DNA of 64,000 bases from Bog-257 sp963846715. Its GTDB lineage: Bacteria; Acidobacteriota; Terriglobia; Terriglobales; Acidobacteriaceae. Made by a program: the position numbers and the translations under genes. The DNA is taken from contig CAWJXA010000007.1 in assembly GCA_963846715.1 (NCBI GenBank), positions 1 through 64,000 on the forward strand, in the 5' to 3' direction. This document shows positions 16,285 through 25,134 of this stretch, piece by piece. How positions within the stretch are numbered: the first letter of the stretch is position 1; the number at the start of each line of letters is the position of its first letter. The notes under the pieces are model-generated. The model saw nothing but the letters and a program-made list of their open reading frames with translations, had not been told where the DNA came from and ran no database searches.

Positions 16285-17321
16285 CGGCGTCCCCGCCGGC
16301 CGAGGGCCGTGGCGGCGGCCGCCCCGGCCAGGCCGAGGAGGGCGCCCCCTAGCAGGCCGACACCGAGCAGGCCGTGATGCTGCGAGGCCCACAGCTGGGC
16401 GCTGCGCGGCTTGGACTCGCCGTCGAAGCTGCCGTGCGCGGCATAGTCATGGCCAGCCGGGCCGTCGGCCGGCTTCCACAGGTTGGCGGGAGGCGAGGAC
16501 GGCTCGGGCCGGTCGTCCTGCTGGGCGGAGTACCCGGTGCGGGCCAGGTACCGGTCGAGCAGGCCGGGGGCGACCGCGTTGGCCGCGAGGGTGGCCGCGG
16601 TGGAACCGCCGACCCAGTACTCCCGGCGGCCCGGGTGGCCGGCCGCGTAGAGGACACCGTGCGCGGCCACTTCCGGCTGGTAGATCGGCGGCACGGGCTG
16701 GGCCGGCTTGGGCAGCCGGGAGAGCACCCAGTCGAACTGCGGGGTGTTGACGGCCGGCATCTGCACCATGGTGACGTGGACGTTGCTCTTGTTATGCAGC
16801 AGTTCGCAGCGCAGCGACTCGTTGAAGCCCTGGATGGCGTGCTTGGCGCCGCAGTAGGCGCTCTGCAGCGGGATGCCCCGGTAGGCCAGGGCGGAGCCGA
16901 CCTGGACGATGGTGCCGGCGTCGCGGGGCAGCATCCGCTTGAGCGCGGCCATCGTCCCGTAGACGTAGCCGAGGTAGCTCACCTCGGTGACCCGCTTGTA
17001 CTCGGCCGGGGTGATGTCGGTGAACTGGGCGAAGACCGAGGTGAAGGCCACGTTGACCCACACGTCGATGGGCCCGAGGGCCGCCTCGGCCTCGGCGGCG
17101 GCGGCTTCGACCTGATCCGGGTCGGCGACGTCGGCGGGTATCGCCAGCGCCGTGCCGCCCGCCCGCTCGACGTCGCGGACCGCGCCGGCCAGGCCTGCCT
17201 CGCCCCGGGCCAGCAAGGCGACCTTGGCTCCCTGGGCGGCGAAGGCCCGGGCCGCGGCCCGGCCGATCCCGCCGCTGGCCCCGGTCACCATGACGACCTG
17301 CCCGGCATGCTCGCTGCTCAT
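16281..17321 (-). CDS. SDR oxidoreductase with hydrophobic C-terminal tail
   Basis: A 346-residue protein. The SDR core (about 1-255) has VMVTGASGGIGRAAA for NAD(P) binding, a catalytic serine in VQVGSALAYRG and YCGAK as the YxxxK pair. This is the extended 'SDR family oxidoreductase' common in actinobacteria. Residues about 265-320 are a polar linker mentioning SSPPANLWKPADGP, and the last about 25 residues are a glycine/leucine membrane segment with a basic end (ALGRRGRR), so the enzyme is probably membrane-attached. ATG 17321 has a GGAGGTCC site. It is the first gene of the overlapping run that ends with the enolase-superfamily gene. Confidence 0.88.
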   Translation of the reverse strand: MSSEHAGQVVMVTGASGGIGRAAARAFAAQGAKVALLARGEAGLAGAVRDVERAGGTALAIPADVADPDQVEAAAAEAEAALGPIDVWVNVAFTSVFAQFTDITPAEYKRVTEVSYLGYVYGTMAALKRMLPRDAGTIVQVGSALAYRGIPLQSAYCGAKHAIQGFNESLRCELLHNKSNVHVTMVQMPAVNTPQFDWVLSRLPKPAQPVPPIYQPEVAAHGVLYAAGHPGRREYWVGGSTAATLAANAVAPGLLDRYLARTGYSAQQDDRPEPSSPPANLWKPADGPAGHDYAAHGSFDGESKPRSAQLWASQHHGLLGVGLLGGALLGLAGAAAATALGRRGRR

Positions 17322-17368
17322 CTGGACCTCCGCTAGTAAGGGAATGGACGGCTACGGGTGCGCGGGCG

Positions 17369-19111
17369 TTACGGCCCGCCGGGCCACGGCGCGGCTAGCC
17401 GCTGGGCCGACTCGAGCAGCAGGGCGTGGACGAACGCCTGCGGCGCGTTGCCGCGTACCTGCCGCTGGGTGATGTCGTATTCCTCGGTGAGCAGGCCGGC
17501 CGGGCCGCACGAGGCCCGGTTGCGCTCGAACCAGCGGGCCGCCTCGACCTCCCGGCCTTGCTGATGCAGGGCCAGCGCCATGGCGAAACCGCACAGGCCG
17601 AAGGCGCCTTCGGCCGCCCCGAGGGGCCGCTCGTCCGGGCGGTACCGGTACAGGTAGCTGTCGCGGCCCAGCTCGGCGTGCACCGCGTCCAGGGTGGCCA
17701 GGGCCCGGGGATCACCGGCGGCATCGCTCCGCGCAGGGCGGGGAACAGCAGCGCGGCGTCGACCCGTTCGTCATCGGGAGCCCGCTGCCAGCGGCCGGAC
17801 GGGTGCAGGCAGTCGGCCGTGACGTCGGCGAGCAGCGCGTCGGCGAAGCCGCTCCAGGCCGCGCCCTGACCCGCCGGGGCGACCGCGGCGACCGCCCGCA
17901 GGCCGGCGACGCAGGTCAGCCGGGAATGCGCCCAGCGATGATCGCCCAGTTCCCAGATCCCGGCGTCGGGCTCACGGTGCCGTTCCCTGATCGCCGCGAC
18001 GGCGACCTCCACGGCCCGCCAGTGGTCGCGGTCCAGCCGGTCGTGCCTGGCCGCCGCGGCCAGCAGCAGCAGCGTCTCGCCGAAGGCGTCCAGCTGGAAC
18101 TGCTTGTTGACCCAGTTACCCACCTTGACCGAGCTGCCCGGGTAGCCGGGCAGGTGCAGCTGCCGCTCGTCGGGCACCGGGCCGCCGCCGACCGTGTAGG
18201 CCGGCTTGAGCTGGGGCCCGTCGGCCAGGATCCGGCCGGTGACGAACCCGACCGCGGCATCGAGCAGCGGGTAGGGACCGGCCGCGGCGACCGCCTGGCC
18301 CGCGATGCACTGATCGCGGATCCAGGCGTACCGGTAGTCGTAGTTGCGTCCTTCCTCGGCCCGCTCGGGCAGGCTCGTCGTGGCCGCGGCGGCCATGCCG
18401 CCGCCCGAGCGGTGAGCCCGCGCATGACGGCGTAGGCGTGCCGGGCGTCGCGGTCCGCGATGGCGCCCGGCAGCTCGGGCACCGCCTGGGCCCAGCCGGA
18501 TTCGGTCGCCTGCCAGGCCGGTCGGGATCGGCGGGCGGTCCCTCCAGCGGGTGATCGGAGATCTCCAGGACGAGGTCGTGGTGGCCGCCGTCCGGGACGG
18601 CGATGATGGCGTGCAGGCCCGCGCCCCGCCGCCGCGCCGTCGCGGGTATCCCGGACCAGCGCAGGTACAGCGGGCCGCAGCGCGCGGTCCACACGCCGTT
18701 CCGGCGGGAGACCGCTGGGGCCGGTGCTGGCCGAATCCGGCGCGCGGGTCGAAGAACACCCGCACCTGGGTGTCGCCGTCGATGGCCAGGACGCGGCGCA
18801 GCACCACCGCCGTGTGCGGGTCGCCCGGCATGGTCAGCGCCTCGCGGCACTCGATTTCCTGGGCCGTGGTGACCCACCGGCTGCGCCAGATCAAGGTGCC
18901 CGGCTCGTAGTAGCCGCCCCACACGAAGGAAGGCTCGGCCGGGGTCACGGCGTACACTCCGGGCCCGCCGACCAGGGTGGAAAATACCGCGTCGGAATCC
19001 CAGCGCGGCGCGCACATCCAGGCGAAGTCGCCGCGCGGGCCGACCAGGACTCCCGCGCTCGCCGTCGGCCAGCAGCGCGTACTCCGACAGCACGTGGAGC
19101 GGGAACTCCAT
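17369..19111 (-). CDS. Glycoside hydrolase family 15-like enzyme (frameshifted)
   Basis: Homology to GH15 trehalase/glucoamylase-like proteins runs from ATG 19111 (MEFPLHVLSEYALLADGE) to 17369, in at least five frame pieces (changes near 19060, 18725, 18500, 18410 and 17710). In order: FAWMCAPRWDSDAVF and FVWGGYYEPGTLIW, YDYRYAWIRDQCIAGQAV (substrate and catalytic-acid area), VGNWVNKQFQLDAFGETLLLL, GIWELGDHRWAHSRL, and the C-terminal FERNRASCGPAGLLTEEYD...GNAPQAFVHALLL. Length with repairs is about 580, normal for the group. It is cytoplasmic and acts on alpha-glucosides such as trehalose or maltodextrin by family analogy. The frameshifts look like sequence error because conservation is unbroken across them. 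Confidence 0.8.
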
Positions 19112-19121
19112 GGAACTCCTT

Positions 19122-19161
19122 GCAGGCCTTTCTTTCGCTTTTTTTTTTTTTCTAGGCCTGC
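19122..19161 (-). terminator. Inverted repeat around a 13-T run
   Basis: GCAGGCCT (19122-19129) and AGGCCTGC (19154-19161) are perfect inverted arms. Between them lies a run of 13 T (19139-19151 on the plus strand). It sits between the TPP-enzyme stop and the GH15 start on the minus strand. On the minus strand the run reads as A, so it is not a classical intrinsic terminator in that direction. Such a homopolymer is unusual in this DNA and might also be an assembly artefact. Confidence 0.35.
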
Positions 19162-19187
19162 TGTTCCTTAGTCGTGCTGGCTGGTCC

Positions 19188-20986
19188 TCAGCCGCGCTGG
19201 CCGGGGAGGATTTCCCTGGCCTTGGTGAGGATGCCTTCCTTCAGCACGCTCCAGCCGTCGGGGTCGCCCTTGACCAGCGCGGGGGCGGCGTCCTTGGCCT
19301 GTTCGAACGTGGCGTGCGGCGGGATGGGCGGGACGGCCGGGTCGGTGCGCACGTCCAGGACGGTCGGGCCGGTCGGCGGCCAGCGCCTGGTTCCAGGCGG
19401 CGGCCGAGCTGGCCGGGGTCGTTGATCGGCGAAGCGTCAGGCCCAGGCTGCGGGCGAACCCGGCGTAGTCGACGTCGGGCAGCTGCTGGGACTCGGCGAA
19501 CTTGGGCGCGCCCTCCATCGCCCGCATCTCCCAGGTGACCTGGTTCAGGTCGTTGTTGTGCAGGACCGCGACGATCAGCCGCGGGTCGGTCCACTCCTCC
19601 CAGTAGTGCTTGATGGTGATCAGCTCGGCCAGGCCGTTCATCTGCATGGCGCCGTCTCCGGCGAACACGATGACGGGCCGCTCCGGGTGAGCGAACTTGG
19701 CGCCGATGCCGTACGGGCACGCCCGGGCCCATGGTGGCCAGGGTGCCGGACAGCGACCCGCGCATGTCGCCGCGGAACTTCAGCTGGCGGGCGTACCAGT
19801 TCGCGGACGAGCCGGAGTCCGCGGTCGACGATGGCGTTCGCCGGCAGCCGGGTGGACAGCTCGCGGAACAGCCGCATCGGGTTGACCGGGTCGGCTTCGA
19901 CCTCGGCCTCGTCGTCCATGGACTGCCACCAGCGCGTCACGTCCGGCTTCGATGCTCTCCCGCCAGTACCGGTCTTCCTGGCGCTTCAGGTGCGGGAGCA
20001 GGGCGCGCAGGGTGGCCGCGGCGTCGCCGACGAGGTTGACCTCGTTCGGGTAGCGCATGCCGATGAAGTGGCCGTCGATGTCGATCTGGACGGCGCGGGC
20101 CTGGTCGAATTTCGGCAGGAACTGCGTGTAGGGGAAGCTCGAGCCGACGATCAGCAGGGTGTCGCAGTCGCGCATCAGCTCGTAGCTCGGCCGGGTGCCG
20201 AGCAGCCCGATCGAGCCGGTCACGTACGGCAGGTCGTCCGAGAGGACGTCCTTGCCGAGCAGCGCCTTGGCCACCCCGGCGCCGAGCAGCTCGGCGATCT
20301 CCTCGAGCTCGCGCCGCGCGCCGCGGGCGCCCTGCCCGGCCAGGATGGCCACCTTGCTCCCGGCGTTGAGGACCTCGGCGGCGCGCAGGATCGCCTCGTC
20401 GTGCGGCGCGGTCGACCGGCCAGTCGATGCCGATCGAGGACGGCACCATCTTGAACGCGTGCGTCGGCGCGGCGTACTCCAGCTCCTGCACGTCGGCCGG
20501 GATGATGATGGCGGTCGGCGCGCGCTCGGCCAGCGCGATCCGGATGGCCCGGTCGATCACGTTGGGCAGCTGCTCGGGCACGGTGACCATCTGCACGTAG
20601 TCGCTGGCCACGTCCTTGAACAGGCTGACAGCAGGTCGACCTCCTGCTGGTAGGAGCCGCCCATGGCGCTGCGGTTGGTCTGGCCGACGATCGCCACCAC
20701 CGGCACGTGGTCGAGCTTGGCGTCGTACAGGCCGTTGAGCAGGTGGATCGCGCCCGGGCCCGGAGGTCGCCGTGCACACGCCGACCCGGCCGGAGAACTT
20801 GGCGTACCCGACGGCCTCGAACGCGGCCATCTCCTCGTGGCGGGCCTGGACGAACTGCGGTTCGTTCTCCGCCCGCCCCCACGCGGCCAGGATTCCGTTG
20901 ATCCCGTCACCGGCGTACCCGAAGACATGCCGAACGTCCCAGGCGCGTAGCCGTTCTAGCAGGTAGTCAGCAACCGTGGGTGCCAC
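19188..20986 (-). CDS. Thiamine-diphosphate enzyme, pyruvate oxidase/acetolactate synthase-like (frameshifted)
   Basis: From ATG 20986: MAPTVADYLLERLRAWDVRH, GYAGDGINGI, and the catalytic glutamate region ARHEEMAAFEAVGYAKF. Further on are ASDYVQMVTVPEQLPNVID, a central FAD/ADP-type domain (VAILAGQGARGARREL...LIVGSSFPYTQFLP), and the C-terminal ThDP motif MFAGDGAMQMNGLAEL...LHNNDLNQVTWEM. At least six frame changes split it, yet all three domains are conserved in order, about 595 residues after repair. The subgroup is the 'thiamine pyrophosphate-requiring protein' near pyruvate:quinone oxidase. Decarboxylation of a 2-keto acid is likely; the exact product is unknown. Part of the same-strand cluster with SDRs and GH15. 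Confidence 0.8.
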
Positions 20987-21066
20987 GTGAATCCGTCCTT
21001 CCGTGCTGTCGCATCCTTCAGATCACCCCAGGCCATGGACCTGACGCGGTCAGCCGGCCCGTCGCA

Positions 21067-22136
21067 CTACCCGCCGCCGCCGCGCCTGATCGGGTCCAGG
21101 CAGGCCGTACGGCGCTCGTTGAACCGGGTGGCCGCCGCCCGGCCCAGGACGGTCAGGCGGTCGAACGCCTTGCGGCTCATGGCCGGGTCCAGCCGGTACC
21201 CGGGGGTGCCCTCGCCGTCGTCCGGGCCGGTCCCGGCCGGGCGCGGCAGGGCCAGCCGCTGGACGAAGTGCAGGACGTCACTGGTCAGGCCGGGCGCCAG
21301 GCCGGCCAGGGACACCGCCTGGCCCGCCGGGGTCAGGATGATCTCGGCCTGGCGGGCGCGGACCGCCTCGACGATCTGGCGGGCGGCACGTTCGGCGTCC
21401 ATCGAGATCACCGGGAGGCTGGCGCCGAGCAGAACCAGGTGAATTCCTCCTCGGCCCGGCCGGTGAAGCGGGCCTGCAGGTGGGAACCGGTCCGCATCAG
21501 CCCCGGCACGACCGTGGTGACCGTCACCGGGCCGCGGCCGAGCTCCGCGCGCAGCCCTTCGGAGAACCCGACGGCGGCGAACTTGGCGGTGCTGTAGGGC
21601 AGCAGGTGCGGGACGCTCATCTTGCCGCCGATGGAGGCGATGGTCACGATCCGGCCGTGCTGCTGGCGCCGCATGACCGGCAGCGCGGCCAGGGCCAGCC
21701 GGACGGGGGCGAGCGCCATGGTATCCAGCGCGGTCTCGAAGTGACCGGCCCGCGCGTCGGCCACGGGGCCGACCTGGATGATCCCGGCGTTGCTGATGAC
21801 GATGTCGATCCGGCCGTACCGTTCGGTGGCGGTGTCGACGAGCCGCTGCGGGATGGTCTCATCGGTCACGTCGCCGGCGACGGCGGTGACCTCGGCCCCC
21901 TCGGCGCGCAGTCCGTCGGCGGCGCGCTCCAGTTCGGCGGCGTCGCGGGCGCAGATGACCAGCGGGCAGCCGTGCCGGGCGAGCTCGCGGGCCAGCAGCA
22001 GGCCGAGCCCGCGGGACGCGCCGGTGACGACGGCCACCTCGCCGCGGATGTCGTCCCGTTCCCGGGACCGGCTCTTGGCCAGGACCGACGCGGCCGCGAG
22101 CGCGGCTCCCCCGGTCAGTGCCGCCCGAACCCTCAT
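21067..22136 (-). CDS. Membrane-anchored SDR oxidoreductase (one frameshift)
   Basis: From ATG 22136 a short N-terminal hydrophobic segment (ALTGGAALAAASVLA) is followed by the SDR core. It carries VAVVTGASRGLGLLLA for cofactor binding, the DIVISNAGI strand, catalytic serine in IVTIASIGG and YSTAK as YxxxK. Near 21425 the frame changes, and the C-terminal region (DAERAARQIVEAVRARQAEI) continues to 21067. That end is typical of SDRs of about 340 residues with a C-terminal helical extension. It is the most upstream member of the minus-strand cluster that includes the TPP enzyme. Cytoplasmic-face, NAD(P)-dependent; substrate unknown. Confidence 0.8.
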
Positions 22137-22220
22137 GCCATGCCTCCGTACGTCGCCCGACAGGAAACCGGACGCTGCCCCGGTAACCGGGAAGGAAACC
22201 CGCCGGCCGGGAACGGGGGC

Positions 22221-22523
22221 TTAGCCGCGATCAGCCACGATCGCGGCATCCTGGTAGCGGCTCAGATCTCGCTCTTGGTGGCCGGGGTTTTCCCACAGGT
22301 GGCCGTCCATGCGCGCGTCGTCATCGGTGGCCATGCCGCAACCGCAGACGCGGAGAACACACCTCGCGCACTCGGCCAGCGCCTCGTCAATGGCGCTCAG
22401 GTTGGCTTCGATGGGCACGCGGACGGGCGAGCCGGGGCGGGCGAGTGCGAGAGACGCGGCTAGCTCGCGTCGGGTCCGCTCAAGGTCAGCAGCCGGTATC
22501 CCCCGGGCGCTGTAGTCACGCAC
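22221..22523 (-). CDS. Small hypothetical protein, paralogue of its neighbour
   Basis: A 100-residue protein. The central helix pair (residues about 13-50, DLERTRRELAASLALARPGS, then NLSAIDEALAE) aligns with the protein encoded immediately upstream. The C-terminal half has three Cys (ARCVLRVCGCG) and DDARMDGHLWENPGH. The ATG at 22523 overlaps the end of the upstream gene by 8 nt. It is divergent from the helix-turn-helix/DUF397 genes. Small helical proteins of this kind frequently accompany such regulators in actinobacteria; role unknown. Confidence 0.55.
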   Translation of the reverse strand: MRDYSARGIPAADLERTRRELAASLALARPGSPVRVPIEANLSAIDEALAECARCVLRVCGCGMATDDDARMDGHLWENPGHQERDLSRYQDAAIVADRG

Positions 22524-22722
22524 GGGCCGCTGCCTTCCGGCGCTGCTCCTGCTCGGCTAGCACCTCGTCAAGCCGGCTCTTGAGGTCGGCTTGCACCGGG
22601 GCATCGGGAGCGATGCCCTTGATTGCGCTCTCAAGCTGACGGCGGTAGTCCCGCAACTCGTAAGTGGTGAGGGCGTGCATAGGGTGAGGCGGCGGTTCTA
22701 CGGTCGCTGGTTCGGCAGGCAT
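22516..22722 (-). CDS. Small hypothetical helical protein
   Basis: A 68-residue protein. After a proline-rich start it has TYELRDYRRQLESAIKGI and LKSRLDEVLAEQEQRRKAAA, predicted as two helices. The pattern LRxYRRQLxxAI...P.aPV...L.(x)DEVLAE matches the downstream protein, so the two are probably a duplication. The ATG at 22722 has weak upstream signals. Divergently oriented to the regulator at 22865. Confidence 0.55.
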   Translation of the reverse strand: MPAEPATVEPPPHPMHALTTYELRDYRRQLESAIKGIAPDAPVQADLKSRLDEVLAEQEQRRKAAARA

Positions 22723-22864
22723 CGGTAATGATCCTTTGAGACGCTGGTTCCTGGCAGAGGTTGTGAGCCCACGATGGCAGTGCAGCGGCAGCGTGATCCA
22801 GATAAGTCGCCTGGACAGCCGACCTGTAGAATCTGATGATCACGTGTAGAAAGCTGGTAGCCCT

Positions 22865-23692
22865 ATGGCGTCCGACCCCTACTCAAGCCCGCTAGCGTTC
22901 TTCACTGCGAAGCTAAAGCGCTTGCGTGAACAGGCAGGGCTGACGCTAGATGACGTCGCCAAGCGAACCAATTTCGCGCTGTCTACTGTCTCGGCTTACG
23001 AGACTGGAAGGCGTATCGCTTCGCCTGCTTTCGCCAAGCTGGCCGATGAGTTTTTCGGCACAGGTGATGAACTAGCCGAATTGCAAAAGCTAGTTGAGAA
23101 TATCTCTTTCTTGCCATGGTTCCGTAATCGGGTCGAAGTAGAGCGCAAAGCCGCGGAGATACGAGAATACGAGAGTTACCAGATTCCGGGGCTATTCCAG
23201 ACGGAAGATTACGCACGGGCAATAATGAGCGTGGGTCGCCCAAGGAATTCACCAGGCGAGATTGAACGCGCCGTAGCGCTGCGAATGACTAGGCAGGAAA
23301 TCCTAGACCTGCGCGACGATTTGCCCGCTGACCAGATGCAGACCCCCCGCTACTGGGCGATAATAGACGAATCAGCGTTGCAACGCGTCGTCGGCAATGC
23401 CGAGATCATGCGAATGCAGCGTGACCATCTAACGGAGATGGCGCAGCGCCCGTATATCACTATTCAGATTGTCACCAATAACCAAGGGCCGACAAGTGCG
23501 TATGGCCGGGCTTTTAGTATCCTGGTGTCGCGAGAAAATTCGTCGGTTGTCTACCTGGAAGACCCGAACAGCGCGCATTATGTCCGTGACCGGGATGACG
23601 TAAGCAGGTATACTCTGATCTTCGATCATCTGCGCGCAAGCGCGCTAGACGACACAAAAACACTCCGATTCCTAAAAGGGGAGGAAATATGA
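22865..23692 (+). CDS. Helix-turn-helix (XRE) regulator with DUF5753 domain
   Basis: A 275-residue protein. Residues about 10-65 form the XRE helix-turn-helix (LKRLREQAGLTLDDVAKRTN, FALSTVSAYETGRRI). Residues about 90-270 are the DUF5753 domain (EIREYESYQIPGLFQTEDYA...YWAIIDESALQRVVGN...ITIQIVTNN...VVYLEDP). This architecture is abundant in actinobacteria and nearly always precedes a DUF397 gene. Its ATG end overlaps that gene (ATGA). The frame uses visibly more A/T-ending codons than its neighbours, and the sequence is lower in G+C. The pair has been linked to development and to toxin-antitoxin-like control, but the mechanism here is unproven. Confidence 0.92.
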   Translation: MASDPYSSPLAFFTAKLKRLREQAGLTLDDVAKRTNFALSTVSAYETGRRIASPAFAKLADEFFGTGDELAELQKLVENISFLPWFRNRVEVERKAAEIREYESYQIPGLFQTEDYARAIMSVGRPRNSPGEIERAVALRMTRQEILDLRDDLPADQMQTPRYWAIIDESALQRVVGNAEIMRMQRDHLTEMAQRPYITIQIVTNNQGPTSAYGRAFSILVSRENSSVVYLEDPNSAHYVRDRDDVSRYTLIFDHLRASALDDTKTLRFLKGEEI

Positions 23693-23892
23693 AGTGGCGT
23701 AAGTCCAGCTATTCCGGTCAAAGCGGCGGTAACTGCGTCGAAGTCGCCGACGACGATAGCCGCGTGATCGTGCGCGATACAAAGGACCGTACCGGCTCTG
23801 TCCTTCGATTCTCGCCGGATGCATGGCGGCGATTCGCCGAGCAAGTGAAGAGCGCACGTTCGTTAGCGTCTGGTTCTCGGCCAATCCTGTAA
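23689..23892 (+). CDS. DUF397 protein
   Basis: A 67-residue protein covering the whole DUF397 domain. It has the start KWRKSSYSGQSGGNCVEVA, the central VIVRDTKDRTGSVLRFSPDAW and the end WRRFAEQVKS. The ATG overlaps the stop of the upstream regulator, so the two are translated as a unit. DUF397 proteins are thought to interact with the upstream HTH/DUF5753 partner. The stop codon lies inside the terminator stem. Confidence 0.92.
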   Translation: MKWRKSSYSGQSGGNCVEVADDDSRVIVRDTKDRTGSVLRFSPDAWRRFAEQVKSARSLASGSRPIL

Positions 23893-23926
23893 GGGGTACT
23901 CTCGCATCTGAGGGTACCCCTTCTCT
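23891..23926 (+). terminator. Intrinsic terminator of the regulator/DUF397 pair
   Basis: AAGGGGTAC (23891-23899) pairs with GTACCCCTT (23914-23922), followed by ctctttt. The stem begins within the DUF397 stop codon. A clean Rho-independent-type terminator. Confidence 0.75.
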
Positions 23927-23958
23927 TTTGCAATGGCCGGAGTGATTCTCTCAGTTAT

Positions 23959-24078
23959 CCCCCCCCCCTCCCCCCCTCTTTCCCTCCCCCCCCTCCTCCC
24001 CTCCCCCTCCCCCCCCCTCTCCCCTTTCCCCCTCCCCTCCCCTCTTCTCCCCCCCCCCCCCCCCCCTCCCCCCCCCCC
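23959..24078. repeat. 120-nt C/T-only low-complexity tract
   Basis: Every base on the plus strand here is C or T, with C runs up to 18 (24049-24066) and 11 (24068-24078). The minus strand is G/A only. It sits between convergent transcription units. It may be a genuine G-rich structure-forming tract or an artefact (for example poly-G base calling collapsed into a contig, or a low-quality join). Homopolymer lengths are not trustworthy. Confidence 0.8.
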
Positions 24079-24126
24079 GTTTCAGCCGCGAGATCGCCAT
24101 GAGCCACCTTATTGGAGGAGGAAGCG

Positions 24127-25134
24127 TTACGCCCGGGCGTTCAGTCGTTCACGCTGCGGGACCACCACGTACTTCGGGTCTTTGGTGGAGGCCACGCCGG
24201 CCTCGAAGATGCCGAAGCGCTGCAGGACGCTGCCGCCGAGCAGGGCCAGCCCGCCACGGCGGCGGCGGCCCGGCTGCGGCCGCGGCCAGGGTCGCGGCGG
24301 TGACCGCCCCGCCCAGCGTGAGGACCTCCGCCCGCGCCGCAGCCGGTGCGCGCGCCCGGTCGTCCACGCCTGCGTCACCAGGCCGGGACGGCGCTCGATC
24401 AGCTGGGACGCGGCCAGTTCGGCCGCCGACCCGATGACGGCCAGCCGGCGGGCCGGGCCGGCCTGGCGAGCGGCGCGACCAGCAGGCCGAGCCGGCCGCC
24501 GCTGGCGGCGCGGAGCCGGTGAAGACGAACGGCAGCTCCGGGTGCGCCTCGTGCCAGGCCGGCACGGCCGTCTGGGCCAGCAGCACCGCGGTGTAGGAGG
24601 CCACGCCCGGGGCCGCGGCGCCGCCCACAGCCCGGCCGGGCGGGCCGGCCGCCTGCGCCAGGCGGCCCAGCCGGGTCGCGCGCAGCCGAGGCGGGGAGCA
24701 GCTCGGCGGCCGCGGCCAGCCCGGCGGCCGGGCCGTAGGCGGCCAGGATCCAGGTGCCCACGCTCATCGGCGAGGTCGGCTTGGCCACCCGCAGCATGTG
24801 GTGGAACCGGTCCGGCCGGCCCGAGGTCGGCGACCAGCAGGTACGGTGCTCGCGCCGACGGCGCCGAGAGCGCCGAGCCGGCCGGCGCGGCGCAGCGCCG
24901 GCCGGCCGGTGCAGGTCGGCGCCGGCGGCGAGCAGCGCCGAGCCGGCGGCCAGCCCGCCGGTGAACAGGTACGCGGGGATGTCGTCCACTCCCACACCGG
25001 CGGCTTGAGCACCGGCCGGCCGTAGTAGGACGGTGAACTCGGCCCGCGGCACGCACCGGCTCGCTCGCCGGCACCGCCGCCGCCGCGACCCGGCGCGCGA
25101 CTCGCCGGCCGGCCTCCGGCGTACCGGCGGTCAT
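24127..25134 (-). CDS. Formate dehydrogenase membrane subunit, NrfD family (frameshifted)
   Basis: From ATG 25134 (MTAGTPEAGRR) to 24127, in several frames. Recognisable pieces are SYYGRPVLKPPVWEW then DIPAYLFTGGLAAGSALLA, VADLGRPDRFHHMLRVAKPT, SPMSVGTWILAAYGPAAG, GVASYTAVLLAQTAVPAWHE and a final LGGSVLQRFGIFEAGVAST. These are the NrfD/PsrC hallmarks (about eight to nine membrane helices, with YTAVLL and P-SPMS segments), about 335 residues after repair. The protein anchors the dehydrogenase and passes electrons to quinone. ATG overlaps the TGA of the beta gene. It is the last gene of the operon. Confidence 0.75.
   Translation of the reverse strand: MTAGTPEAGRRVARRVAAAAVPASEPVRAAGRVHRPTTAGRCSSRRCGSGRHPRVPVHRRAGRRLGAARRRRRPAPAGRRCAAPAGSALSAPSARAPYLLVADLGPAGPVPPHAAGGQADLADERGHLDPGRLRPGRRAGRGRRAAPRLGCARPGWAAWRRRPARPAGLWAAPRPRAWPPTPRCCWPRRPCRPGTRRTRSCRSSSPAPRRQRRPARPAGRAARQAGPARRLAVIGSAAELAASQLIERRPGLVTQAWTTGRAHRLRRGRRSSRWAGRSPPRPWPRPQPGRRRRGGLALLGGSVLQRFGIFEAGVASTKDPKYVVVPQRERLNARA

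Noticed and set aside
17369..20986. True pseudogenes for GH15 and the TPP enzyme
   Set aside because: Every domain is conserved across the frame changes with no internal deletions, so sequence error is more likely than decay.
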